The position numbers and the translations under genes were made by a program. Of a stretch of 5,899 nucleotides of DNA, positions 1-3,959 are shown in pieces. The DNA comes from an uncultured Oscillospiraceae bacterium (lineage in GTDB: Bacteria; Bacillota; Clostridia; Oscillospirales; Oscillospiraceae). The notes beneath the pieces were generated by a model. The model did not search any database and had not been told where the DNA came from. It worked only from the letters and a program-made list of their open reading frames with translations. The stretch lies in assembly GCA_910577805.1 (NCBI GenBank), contig CAJTOE010000151.1, positions 1 through 5,899 on the forward strand, in the 5' to 3' direction. Numbering within the stretch: position 1 is the first letter of the stretch; each line of letters begins with the position of its first letter.

Positions 1-509
1 ATGCGGACGATCTGGGCGGGGATGCCGACCGCGGTAGCGTCCTCCGGAACCTCCGAGAGAACGACCGCGTTGGCCGCGATACGGGCGTTGTCCCCTACCT
101 TGAAGGGGCCCAGTACTTTCGCGCCGCAGGAGATCAGCACATTGTTGCCAATCGTCGGGTGGCGCTTGCCCTGGTCCTTGCCGGTGCCTCCCAAGGTGAC
201 CCCGTGGTAAATCAGCACGTCGTCCCCCACCTCGGCGGTCTCGCCGATGACGATGCCCATACCGTGGTCGATGACGAACCGCCGTCCAATCTGAGCGCCT
301 GGGTGGATCTCGATACCGGTCCAGAACCGGGACCACTGGGAGACCCAGCGGGCCAGAAATTTCCATTTGTGACAGTATAGCCAGTGGGCCAGCCGGTGAT
401 ACAGCGTGGCGTGGACCCCCTGGTAGAGCAGGAAGATCTCCAGCTTGGACCGGGCGGCGGGGTCCCGGCGCTGGTAGGCCTCCAGAGTCTCGTTGAGGGA
501 TTTGAACAT
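1..509 (-). CDS. cysE: Serine O-acetyltransferase (EpsC-type CysE), 3' end outside window
   Basis: Transfers an acetyl group from acetyl-CoA to L-serine to give O-acetylserine, the first step of cytosolic cysteine synthesis. 169 codons are visible. The N-terminal helical part (about residues 1-60) is followed by a left-handed beta-helix hexapeptide-repeat domain. Family hallmarks read directly: TGIEIHPGAQIG (64-75), DHGMGIVIGETAEVGDDV (81-98) with the catalytic His at 82, the YHGVTLGGTG turn (101-110), GKRHPTIG (114-121) and AVGIPAQIV near the edge. The N-terminus is short compared with the enterobacterial enzyme, as in Firmicutes EpsC/CysE. About 50-65 C-terminal residues are probably missing past the left edge. 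The ATG at 509 has GGAGG at 516-520 with six bases between, and it directly follows the leader terminator. Regulation is by the upstream T-box. Family assignment is firm; the missing tail prevents judging feedback-inhibition features. Confidence 0.95.
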   Translation of the reverse strand, partial: MFKSLNETLEAYQRRDPAARSKLEIFLLYQGVHATLYHRLAHWLYCHKWKFLARWVSQWSRFWTGIEIHPGAQIGRRFVIDHGMGIVIGETAEVGDDVLIYHGVTLGGTGKDQGKRHPTIGNNVLISCGAKVLGPFKVGDNARIAANAVVLSEVPEDATAVGIPAQIVR

Positions 510-523
510 GAATTACCTCCCGG

Positions 524-562
524 AAAATGAAAAACCTCTCACGCCCGCAGGGGCATAAGAGG
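524..562 (-). terminator. Leader (T-box regulated) rho-independent terminator
   Basis: On the minus strand CCTCTTATGCCC (551-562) pairs over 12 bp, two of them G-U, with GGGCGTGAGAGG (535-546) around the loop CTGC (547-550). A TTTTTCATTTT tract follows (524-534). It lies 15 bp before the cysE start codon, as expected for a transcription-attenuation T-box. Confidence 0.93.
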
Positions 563-747
563 CGAATTGCATCGCGGTTCCACTCTCATTTTTCACTCGC
601 AGGCCGGTAACGGGGCCAAATCGGGCGGCATTGCCCGCCGCGCTCCCGGACGCACTTCCCGCTCCGTCCAAACGGTCCCGCTTCCAGCCGATGGCGGGGC
701 CTCTCTGTGTCTGGGGGTGGAGCGCTACTTTTCCGTTCCTCGCGCTG
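524..747 (-). promoter_or_regulatory. T-box leader riboswitch upstream of cysE, probable Cys specifier
   Basis: Read on the minus strand, the leader carries the diagnostic T-box TGGAACCGCG (573-582) preceded by GAG, which pairs with the acceptor end of uncharged tRNA. Upstream is a Stem I-like region: a GAGGAACGGAAAAGTA loop-E/S-turn segment (about 726-741), an AGAGAG apical motif near 681-686, and a closing arm in which CGCTCC/GGAGCG can pair. A GAAG-TGC-GTCC segment in that arm puts TGC at 652-654, a cysteine specifier that fits the downstream cysE. A rho-independent terminator sits between the T-box and the start codon. Known mechanism: uncharged tRNA-Cys stabilises an antiterminator that excludes the terminator. 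The specifier register and Stem I limits are inferred by eye; the T-box itself is near certain. Confidence 0.93.
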
Positions 748-754
748 ATACCCC

Positions 755-786
755 ATTATATTAGCATTTGCCCGGAGATGTGTCAA
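755..786 (-). promoter_or_regulatory. Promoter of the T-box leader/cysE
   Basis: On the minus strand there is a perfect -35 TTGACA (781-786). With 17-bp spacing the -10 is TAATAT (758-763). A perfect TATAAT (755-760) overlaps it at a 20-bp spacing. Transcription would begin near 747-750, just at the base of Stem I. Which -10 register is used cannot be decided by eye. Confidence 0.75.
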
Positions 787-810
787 GAAAAATCATGGGG
801 GCTTTTGTTG

Positions 811-943
811 GGGGGAAGGCTTATCGGTACGCCTACCGATACTACTGTGCAGTCAAGCAACTGCCAGTGTTGGAGCCTTCCCCCTCACGGGGGAAGGTGG
901 CACCGCCGCAGGCGGTGACGGATGAGGGTGAAACCAAATGGTC
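811..943 (+). repeat. Hairpin-rich intergenic repeat, copy 1 (one arm truncated)
   Basis: A homologue of the 1998-2200 element in the opposite orientation. From GGGGGAAGGCTTATCGG onward it follows the reverse complement of that copy through the interior, arm and outer TIR, but the other outer arm is absent. Hairpins seen: ATCGGTA/TACCGAT with loop CGCC (823-840), GCAGT/ACTGC (849-864), CCTTCCCCC/GGGGGAAGG with loop TCAC (876-897), and CACCGCC/GGCGGTG with loop GCA (901-917). The outer end GACGGATGAGGGTGAAACC follows (917-934). There is no coding capacity. A MITE-like or structured-RNA repeat is the likely class. Confidence 0.85.
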
Positions 944-1169
944 ATACACATTTTTTTGTTTTGCGTAAGGAGGCTCGCGTAAATTTGCGGTTGGAAAGAC
1001 TGCGCCCTTCGGATACATAGATTTCTTCTGTTTTACATTGTGCATTTTTTAAGGTTGTTTCTGCCTGAATGTAATTTTTTTGCTGCAATTCTTTGACTGC
1101 TTTTGTCACATCATTGAACAGTGTGAAATACATTTTCTCATACAATCTCAAATCTTTTAAGGTTTCCAT
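942..1169 (-). CDS. Small protein of unknown function (75 aa), C-terminus possibly altered by the repeat
   Basis: 75 codons. The ATG at 1169 is preceded by AGGAGGG (1175-1181), a strong ribosome site about five bases away. The first ~55 residues (METLKDLRLYEKMYFTLFND, then AVKELQQ and AETTLKNAQ, ending TEEIYVSEG) look like a compact two-helix, charged, cytosolic protein. I have an impression of similar ~55-60-aa proteins in Firmicutes but cannot name a family. The last ~20 residues are strongly basic (SNRKFTRASLRKTKKCV), and the TGA falls at the edge of repeat copy 1. The native stop may therefore have been lost and the tail be read-through. The gene is AT-rich relative to its neighbours. It is divergent from the XRE gene at 1298 across 128 bp containing palindromes, so the regulator may control it. 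Function is not assigned. Confidence 0.65.
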   Translation of the reverse strand: METLKDLRLYEKMYFTLFNDVTKAVKELQQKNYIQAETTLKNAQCKTEEIYVSEGRSLSNRKFTRASLRKTKKCV

Positions 1170-1194
1170 TTTGACCCTCCTGCGTAATCCACTC

Positions 1195-1269
1195 GATAGT
1201 GCAATTACTTACACAAGATTTCTTACATCTTACATATCTATCCTATCATAGATACACTATCTTTGTCAA
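1195..1269 (-). promoter_or_regulatory. Divergent control region: minus-strand promoter plus two inverted repeats
   Basis: On the minus strand TTGACA (1264-1269) and TAGGAT (1240-1245) are 18 bp apart and would drive the small gene ending at 942. An inverted repeat, TATCTAT (1235-1241) / ATAGATA (1248-1254), overlaps that -10. A wider pair, GATAGTG (1195-1201) / CACTATC (1255-1261), encloses it. These are candidate operators for the neighbouring XRE protein, by inference from position. No convincing plus-strand -35/-10 pair for the XRE gene was found. Confidence 0.5.
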
Positions 1270-1297
1270 TCATAAAAGCAGATAAGGCGGTGTAAAA

Positions 1298-1531
1298 ATG
1301 GAGCAGTACGGTAAAATCAAGATTCATCTGGCACAGCTTCTGCAAGAAAAAGGCTTGAGCAAAAATAAATTCAGCCAGCGGGCGGAAATGCAGCGCACAC
1401 AACTCAATCATTACTGCAACAACACAGTCACACGGCTGGATATTGATGTATTGGGCCGGATTTGCACCGTTTTGGATTGCAGCATCGGCGACCTGTTAGA
1501 ATTTCTCCCGCCGGAGCCGGACTCCAAGTAG
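1298..1531 (+). CDS. XRE/Cro-CI family transcriptional regulator (77 aa)
   Basis: A minimal single-domain DNA-binding protein. Residues about 8-65 form the five-helix XRE fold: the IHLAQLLQEKGLSKNKFSQR segment gives helices 1-2, EMQRTQLNHYCNN the recognition region, and VLGRICTVLDCSIGDLLEF the closing helices typical of the small Cro/CI (HTH_26-like) class. It has no sensor or peptidase domain. The ATG at 1298 has AAGGCGG (1284-1290) at suitable distance. It is divergent from the small gene at 942-1169 and probably binds the palindromes between them. The stop codon (1529-1531) is followed within 3 bp by repeat copy 2. The same gene-end/repeat junction recurs near 1949-2010, where only the tail of a second copy survives. 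The family call is firm; its target is inferred. Confidence 0.88.
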   Translation: MEQYGKIKIHLAQLLQEKGLSKNKFSQRAEMQRTQLNHYCNNTVTRLDIDVLGRICTVLDCSIGDLLEFLPPEPDSK

Positions 1532-1533
1532 TA

Positions 1534-1613
1534 TAGCCTTTCGGTTTTCACCCTCATCCGTCACCGCCTGCGGCCAGACGGATGAGGGTGAAGCCAAAGG
1601 GCCGCTTTACTTC
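1534..1613 (+). repeat. Hairpin-rich intergenic repeat, copy 2 (collapsed to its ends)
   Basis: Contains both outer ends of the 1998-2200 element but lacks its interior. The left arm TTCACCCTCATCCGTC and the right arm GACGGATGAGGGTGAA are perfect 16-bp inverted repeats around a 14-base loop. The internal deletion joins the left arm (CACCGCCTGCGG) to the right arm (GGCCAGACGG). The flanks AGCCTTTCGG on the left and CCAAAGGGCCGCTTTACTT on the right match copy 3, so the element limits extend past the hairpin. It begins 3 bp after the XRE stop codon and may also act as a weak terminator, though no U-tract follows. Confidence 0.85.
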
Positions 1614-1636
1614 ACAAGTCTTCAAAAAAGTTTCTC

Positions 1637-1666
1637 TTGCATATACTAGCAAAGCTGTGCTATAAT
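1637..1666 (+). promoter_or_regulatory. Promoter of the antisense (antitoxin) RNA
   Basis: TTGCAT (1637-1642), an 18-bp spacer and a perfect TATAAT (1661-1666) with an extended -10 TG at 1658-1659. Start of transcription is expected near 1673. It points at no credible ORF, only at the short segment ending in the strong terminator at 1709-1752. That is the mark of a small RNA gene. Confidence 0.82.
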
Positions 1667-1682
1667 AGCCTCAGCCAAGGAC

Positions 1683-1706
1683 TGCGATGATGTCCGATGC
1701 AGACAC
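1683..1706 (+). repeat. Direct repeats DRa and DRb, antitoxin-RNA copy
   Basis: TGCGATGATGT (1683-1693) and CAGACAC (1700-1706) recur in the same order at 1835-1845 and 1855-1861. The intervening spacer is 6 bases here and 9 in the other copy. Around DRb the match extends to 10 of 12 bases (1695-1706 against 1850-1861). Confidence 0.85.
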
Positions 1707-1708
1707 GC

Positions 1709-1752
1709 AAAAAAGCTCCCCGGAGAGGTGCCGCTCTCCGGGGAGCCTTTTT
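1709..1752. terminator. Shared bidirectional terminator of the toxin mRNA and antisense RNA
   Basis: GCTCCCCGGAGAG (1715-1727) pairs over 13 bp with CTCTCCGGGGAGC (1734-1746) around a six-base loop. AAAAAA (1709-1714) lies on the left and TTTTT (1748-1752) on the right, so a U-tract follows the hairpin in both directions. The plus-strand RNA starting near 1673 and the minus-strand toxin gene ending at 1757 both run into it. Confidence 0.95.
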
Positions 1753-1756
1753 GTGC

Positions 1757-1852
1757 TTACTTGCCCTTGCTATGTCGGTTAAGCCACTTGCTAACGTAGT
1801 TGCCGACTACGCTCGCTGCAACCGACACAAGAAATGCGATGATGTATTCCAA
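1757..1852 (-). CDS. Small membrane peptide (31 aa), predicted type I toxin, Fst/Ldr-like
   Basis: The minus strand encodes MEYIIAFLVSVAASVVGNYV followed by SKWLNRHSKGK, 31 residues. There is one hydrophobic segment (about 3-20) with small residues, then a WL and a strongly basic tail. This is the build of membrane-acting type I toxins such as Fst and Ldr, though the conserved Pro of Fst is absent. The chosen start is TTG (1850-1852), eight bases after GGAGG (1861-1865). An in-frame GTG at 1859-1861 overlaps the ribosome site and is less likely; it would give 34 residues. An extended -10 promoter lies upstream and the bidirectional terminator begins just past the stop codon. Control is probably by the antisense RNA pairing across the initiation region. 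The coding call rests on this complete gene anatomy; toxicity is inferred, and the family is not named with certainty. Confidence 0.8.
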   Translation of the reverse strand: MEYIIAFLVSVAASVVGNYVSKWLNRHSKGK

Positions 1853-1861
1853 TACAGACAC
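1835..1861 (+). repeat. Direct repeats DRa and DRb, toxin-gene copy flanking the start codon
   Basis: TGCGATGATGT (1835-1845) and CAGACAC (1855-1861) lie on either side of the TTG start (1850-1852). DRb abuts and overlaps the GGAGG ribosome site (1861-1865), and DRa covers codons 3-6. Pairing with the antisense RNA would thus mask translation initiation. The 12-base segment GTAT-TGGA-ATAC spanning the start codon can also fold into a small hairpin. Confidence 0.85.
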
Positions 1862-1866
1862 CTCCC

Positions 1867-1880
1867 CTCTGTTGCCAGAG
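1867..1880 (-). promoter_or_regulatory. 5' UTR hairpin with GCAA tetraloop next to the toxin ribosome site
   Basis: On the minus strand CTCTG (1876-1880), GCAA (1872-1875) and CAGAG (1867-1871) form a 5-bp stem capped by a GNRA-type loop, immediately before the AGGGGAGG region. It may stabilise the mRNA or limit ribosome access, as the 5' hairpin of Fst RNA I does. The hairpin is visible; its role is inferred. Confidence 0.5.
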
Positions 1881-1900
1881 TGAAGAAGGGCAGCAAGGTT

Positions 1901-1929
1901 ATTATACCATATTTCGACAAAATGCACAA
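1901..1929 (-). promoter_or_regulatory. Promoter of the toxin mRNA
   Basis: On the minus strand there is a perfect TATAAT (1901-1906) with an extended TG (TGGTATAAT) and a weak -35 TTGTGC (1924-1929) at 17 bp. The start is expected near 1894, giving a 5' UTR of about 42 bases and a transcript of about 180 bases ending at the 1709-1752 terminator. Confidence 0.75.
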
Positions 1930-1943
1930 ATAAAAACCGCTGT

Positions 1944-1996
1944 GGCCTATTTGCACCGTTTTAGATTATAGCAAATATAATCTGTCCGTAGAATAG
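1944..1996 (+). pseudogene. Remnant of an XRE regulator C-terminus (degenerate duplicate)
   Basis: ATT TGC ACC GTT TTA GAT ... TAG (1949-1996) reads ICTVLDYSKYNLSVE-stop. It matches ICTVLDCSIGDLLEF of the intact regulator (ATT at 1460) at protein level and at DNA level: ATTTGCACCGTTTT is identical. No start, ribosome site or N-terminal half precedes it. In both copies the TAG stop is followed by T/C-ATAGCCTTTCGG and then the hairpin repeat. This is therefore a duplicated gene-tail plus repeat junction that later decayed. Confidence 0.8.
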
Positions 1997-1997
1997 C

Positions 1998-2200
1998 ATA
2001 GCCTTTCGGATTTCACCCTCATCCGTCACCGCCTGCGGCGGTGCCACCTTCCCCCGTGAGGGGGAAGGCTCGAACAATGGCAGTCACCCAACTGCACCGT
2101 AGTATCGAAAGACGCGCCGATAAGCCTTCCCCCTAGTGGGGGAAGGTGGCTGGCCGAAGGCCAGACGGATGAGGAGGAGGCCAAAGGGCCGCTTTACTTT
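1998..2200 (+). repeat. Hairpin-rich intergenic repeat, copy 3 (full-length, ~200 bp)
   Basis: The most complete copy, and symmetrical. The left outer end (CACCCTCATCCGTC, 2014-2027) is followed by hairpin A CACCGCC/GGCGGTG (2027-2043) and hairpin B CCTTCCCCC-GTGA-GGGGGAAGG (2047-2068). After a ~56-bp interior come hairpin B' CCTTCCCCC-TAGT-GGGGGAAGG (2125-2146), hairpin A' CTGGCC-GAA-GGCCAG (2150-2164) and the right outer end GACGGATGAGG. The flanks AGCCTTTCGG and CCAAAGGGCCGCTTTACTT are shared with copy 2. No ORF was seen, so mobilisation, if any, would be in trans (MITE-like). Confidence 0.9.
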
Positions 2201-2223
2201 CCCAATTTCCACAAACCCAAAAT

Positions 2224-2278
2224 TTAAGCATATCTTAATCTTACCTTCCATCTGTTTTTAATCCCTCTGTACTATACT
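2224..2278 (+). promoter_or_regulatory. Promoter region with 11-bp-period TTAA repeats upstream of the Leu-rich peptide gene
   Basis: TATACT (2273-2278) is a good -10. No clear -35 is present at 16-18 bp, suggesting an activated promoter. Upstream, TTAAGCATATC (2224-2234), TTAATCTTACC (2235-2245) and TTCCATCTG (2246-2254) repeat at 11 bp. That is the geometry used by OmpR/PhoB-type response regulators. The link to such a regulator is inference. The remainder of 2206-2305 shows nothing else. Confidence 0.4.
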
Positions 2279-2305
2279 CATGTCAAACGAAAGGAGCGAC
2301 GCGCT

Positions 2306-2524
2306 ATGACAACAATTCTTGTCCTGTGCCTCTTAGGCCTCGTACTCACTCCAGTGGTCTCTGTCCTGCTGGCCCTGCTGAGTATCCCTCTTCTGCTGAT
2401 AATCCCATTGCTGATCCTGGCGGCGGTGTTCCTGCTGATTAAGGCAATCTTCCTGCTGCCCTTCCGGCTGCTGAATCTGGCCCCCACTGTGGTGCTTCTT
2501 CTCATTGTCCTTCTCCTGCTTTAA
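2306..2524 (+). CDS. Leucine-rich hydrophobic membrane peptide (72 aa), function unknown
   Basis: 72 residues, almost wholly hydrophobic. Leu, Ile and Val dominate, Pro occurs at 16, 28, 34, 52 and 60, and the only charged residues are Lys46 and Arg54, with no acidic residue. Two or three membrane helices are likely (about 3-26, 27-50 and 55-72), with the short basic stretch around 46-54 probably cytoplasmic. The ATG at 2306 follows AAAGGAG (2289-2295) at ten bases, a little long. A -10 (2273-2278) lies upstream and the stop codon is directly followed by a terminator, so it is a complete single-gene unit. It faces the chemoreceptor gene convergently. I do not recognise a family; the antiparallel reading frames here are low-complexity shadows. 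Confidence rests on gene anatomy. Confidence 0.7.
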   Translation: MTTILVLCLLGLVLTPVVSVLLALLSIPLLLIIPLLILAAVFLLIKAIFLLPFRLLNLAPTVVLLLIVLLLL

Positions 2525-2526
2525 AA

Positions 2527-2561
2527 AAACACGCCGCACGGTCTATCCGTGCGGCGTGTTT
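2527..2561. terminator. Bidirectional terminator between convergent genes
   Basis: AAACACGCCGCACGG (2527-2541) pairs over 15 bp with CCGTGCGGCGTGTTT (2547-2561) around TCTAT. On the minus strand the stem is followed by a run of seven T (2523-2529, partly in the stem), making it the main terminator of the chemoreceptor gene. For the plus-strand gene ending at 2524 the U-tract is only three bases. Confidence 0.92.
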
Positions 2562-2572
2562 CCATATTCGCG

Positions 2573-3853
2573 TCAGGGATTCAGCCGGAATCTTCCCACC
2601 AGCTCCCGCATCACCTGGGACTGGCTGGACAACTCCTCGCTGGCGGCGGCGGACTCCTCCGAGGTGGCGGAGTTGGACTGCACCACGCTGGAAATCTGGT
2701 CGATTCCCAGGGTAATCTGAGAAATAGCGCCCGCCTGGAGGTTGCTCGCCTCAGAAATCTCCGAAACGATCTGCTGCACGGCCTTAGCTCCCTCCACTGC
2801 CTGAAGCAGGGACTGGGCGGTGGCGTCCGCGATCTGGGTGCCGTTCTCCACGGCATGGACCGAGTGCTCAATGAGTGCCGCGGTATTTTTGGACGCCTCG
2901 GCGCTCTTGCTGGCCAGGTTGCGCACCTCGTCGGCCACGACCGCAAAGCCCTTTCCGGCGGTGCCGGCCCGCGCGGCTTCTACGGCGGCGTTCAGGGCCA
3001 GAATATTGGTCTGGAACGCGATGTCCTCAATGGTCTTGATAATCTTCCCGATTTCGCTGGAGCTGCTGCTGATTTCGGCCATAGCCGCCATCATTTCCTG
3101 CATCTTCTGGTTGCTGACCCCCATGCCCTCGCCCACCTGATTGGCGGTCTTGCTGGCCTCCTGGGCGTTGCGGGCGTTGTTGGCAACCTGATTGGAAATG
3201 TCAGTGATGGACGCAGACAGCTCTTCTACTGAGCTGGCCTGCTCCGTCGCGCCCTGGGCCAGGGTCTGGGAGCCGTTAGCCACCTGGTCCGCCCCCATGG
3301 ATACCTGGTCGGCGGCCACAGTGATCTGCTTGAGCGTGTCGTTGAGGCGGTGGTTGATGGTGCGCAGGGAGGCCAGGATAGGCGCAAAGCTGCCCACGTA
3401 CTCCTGCGCACAGGCCGAGCGCACGGTAAAATCACCGTCGGCCATCTGGGTCAGCAGGGAACTTTCGTCCTCAATGATGTGGGACAGGCGGCGGGACAGG
3501 CAGCGCATCTGATCCGCCAAAACGCCCAGCTCGTCTTTTCCGGTATAGTCCAAGTGGATGTTCAAGTCACCCTCGCCCATTTGGACAGCAGCCGATTCAA
3601 TTTCCTTGACTGGAATGCGAATCCCCCGAATGACCATTGCCGACAAAACAAATCCGGACAGCACGAGCACAACCATCAGCACAATCATAAAAATCGTCGC
3701 CGAAACCAGATATGTGTCGCTCACATCCTCCACTGTGATTTCGTGCAGCGTCAGGATGCCTGTGATTCCCACGATAATCAGGCCCAGCATAGGGATTCCA
3801 GAGGTCAGATACAGCTTTACCGCTATGTTTGTGTTCCGAAGCCAGTTTGACAT
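2573..3853 (-). CDS. Methyl-accepting chemotaxis protein lacking an extracytoplasmic sensor domain
   Basis: 426 residues. TM1 (about 14-36) and TM2 (about 50-73) are separated by only ~13 residues, where family members usually carry 100-150 or more of ligand-binding domain. Then come HAMP 1 (about 74-127, with P81 and the GEGDLNIHLDYTGKDELG core) and a second HAMP-like unit (about 128-180, with MADGDFTV). The long signalling coiled coil follows, with the CheA/CheW-binding hairpin AFQTNILALNAAVEAARAG then TAGKGFAVVADEVRNLA (279-314). Glu/Gln pairs near 204-211 and 399-408 are candidate methylation sites. There is no C-terminal CheR-tethering pentapeptide. The hairpin has Thr298 where many receptors have Glu. 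The ATG at 3853 has GGAGGGG at 3862-3868, and it has its own promoter. It may sense membrane or cytoplasmic state rather than an outside ligand; this is inferred. Confidence 0.95.
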   Translation of the reverse strand: MSNWLRNTNIAVKLYLTSGIPMLGLIIVGITGILTLHEITVEDVSDTYLVSATIFMIVLMVVLVLSGFVLSAMVIRGIRIPVKEIESAAVQMGEGDLNIHLDYTGKDELGVLADQMRCLSRRLSHIIEDESSLLTQMADGDFTVRSACAQEYVGSFAPILASLRTINHRLNDTLKQITVAADQVSMGADQVANGSQTLAQGATEQASSVEELSASITDISNQVANNARNAQEASKTANQVGEGMGVSNQKMQEMMAAMAEISSSSSEIGKIIKTIEDIAFQTNILALNAAVEAARAGTAGKGFAVVADEVRNLASKSAEASKNTAALIEHSVHAVENGTQIADATAQSLLQAVEGAKAVQQIVSEISEASNLQAGAISQITLGIDQISSVVQSNSATSEESAAASEELSSQSQVMRELVGRFRLNP

Positions 3854-3897
3854 ATTGTATTCCCCTCCTGTTTGTTCCTCAACTCTCTCTCCACACC

Positions 3898-3925
3898 ATT
3901 ATACTATTTGCAGGGAAAATTGCAA
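3898..3925 (-). promoter_or_regulatory. Promoter of the chemoreceptor gene
   Basis: On the minus strand TTGCAA (3920-3925), a 16-bp spacer and a perfect TATAAT (3898-3903), 45 bp before the start codon. The gene can thus be expressed independently of the upstream lsrK-cupin unit. Confidence 0.7.
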
Positions 3926-3959
3926 TATCTTTTTTATAAAAAACTGTAAGCCGTCAGGA

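Larger units (their letters stand above)
1673..1752 (+). ncRNA. Predicted antisense antitoxin RNA (~80 nt) of an Fst/par-like type I TA locus
   Basis: Predicted from a strong promoter (1637-1666) and a terminator (1709-1752). It would carry TGCGATGATGT (1683-1693) and CAGACAC (1700-1706), exact copies of plus-strand segments at 1835-1845 and 1855-1861. The RNA is therefore complementary to the toxin mRNA on both sides of its start codon, although it is transcribed more than 140 bp away. Its 3' end is also fully complementary to the toxin mRNA 3' end through the shared terminator. GGAC (1679-1682) and GTCC (1692-1695) can form a small stem presenting most of the first repeat in a loop, a plausible kissing site. 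Known parallel: RNA II of the par locus of plasmid pAD1. Transcription itself is inferred. Confidence 0.78.

Noticed and set aside
567..918. Several short frames on both strands over the cysE leader
   Set aside because: They are explained by the T-box RNA structure; none has a ribosome site or protein-like composition.
1859..1861. GTG as start codon of the small toxin
   Set aside because: It overlaps the GGAGG ribosome site, leaving no spacing; the TTG at 1850-1852 has eight bases.
1697..1933. 78-codon plus-strand frame over the toxin locus
   Set aside because: It would run straight through the perfect bidirectional terminator, has no ribosome site, and is the complement of the toxin gene and its promoter.
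811..2200. CRISPR array or riboswitch cluster
   Set aside because: Repeats are few, inverted, imperfect and unevenly spaced, with no spacers of constant length and no cas genes; they are better explained as an intergenic hairpin repeat family.
2278..2539. Arg- and Gln-rich minus-strand frames opposite the Leu-rich peptide
   Set aside because: Low-complexity shadows of Leu/Ile codons; one crosses the terminator and neither has a promoter.
2549..3232. 227-codon plus-strand frame rich in Gly and Leu
   Set aside because: It is antisense to the chemoreceptor signalling domain; its composition is explained by the opposite strand's Ala/Ser/Gln codons.
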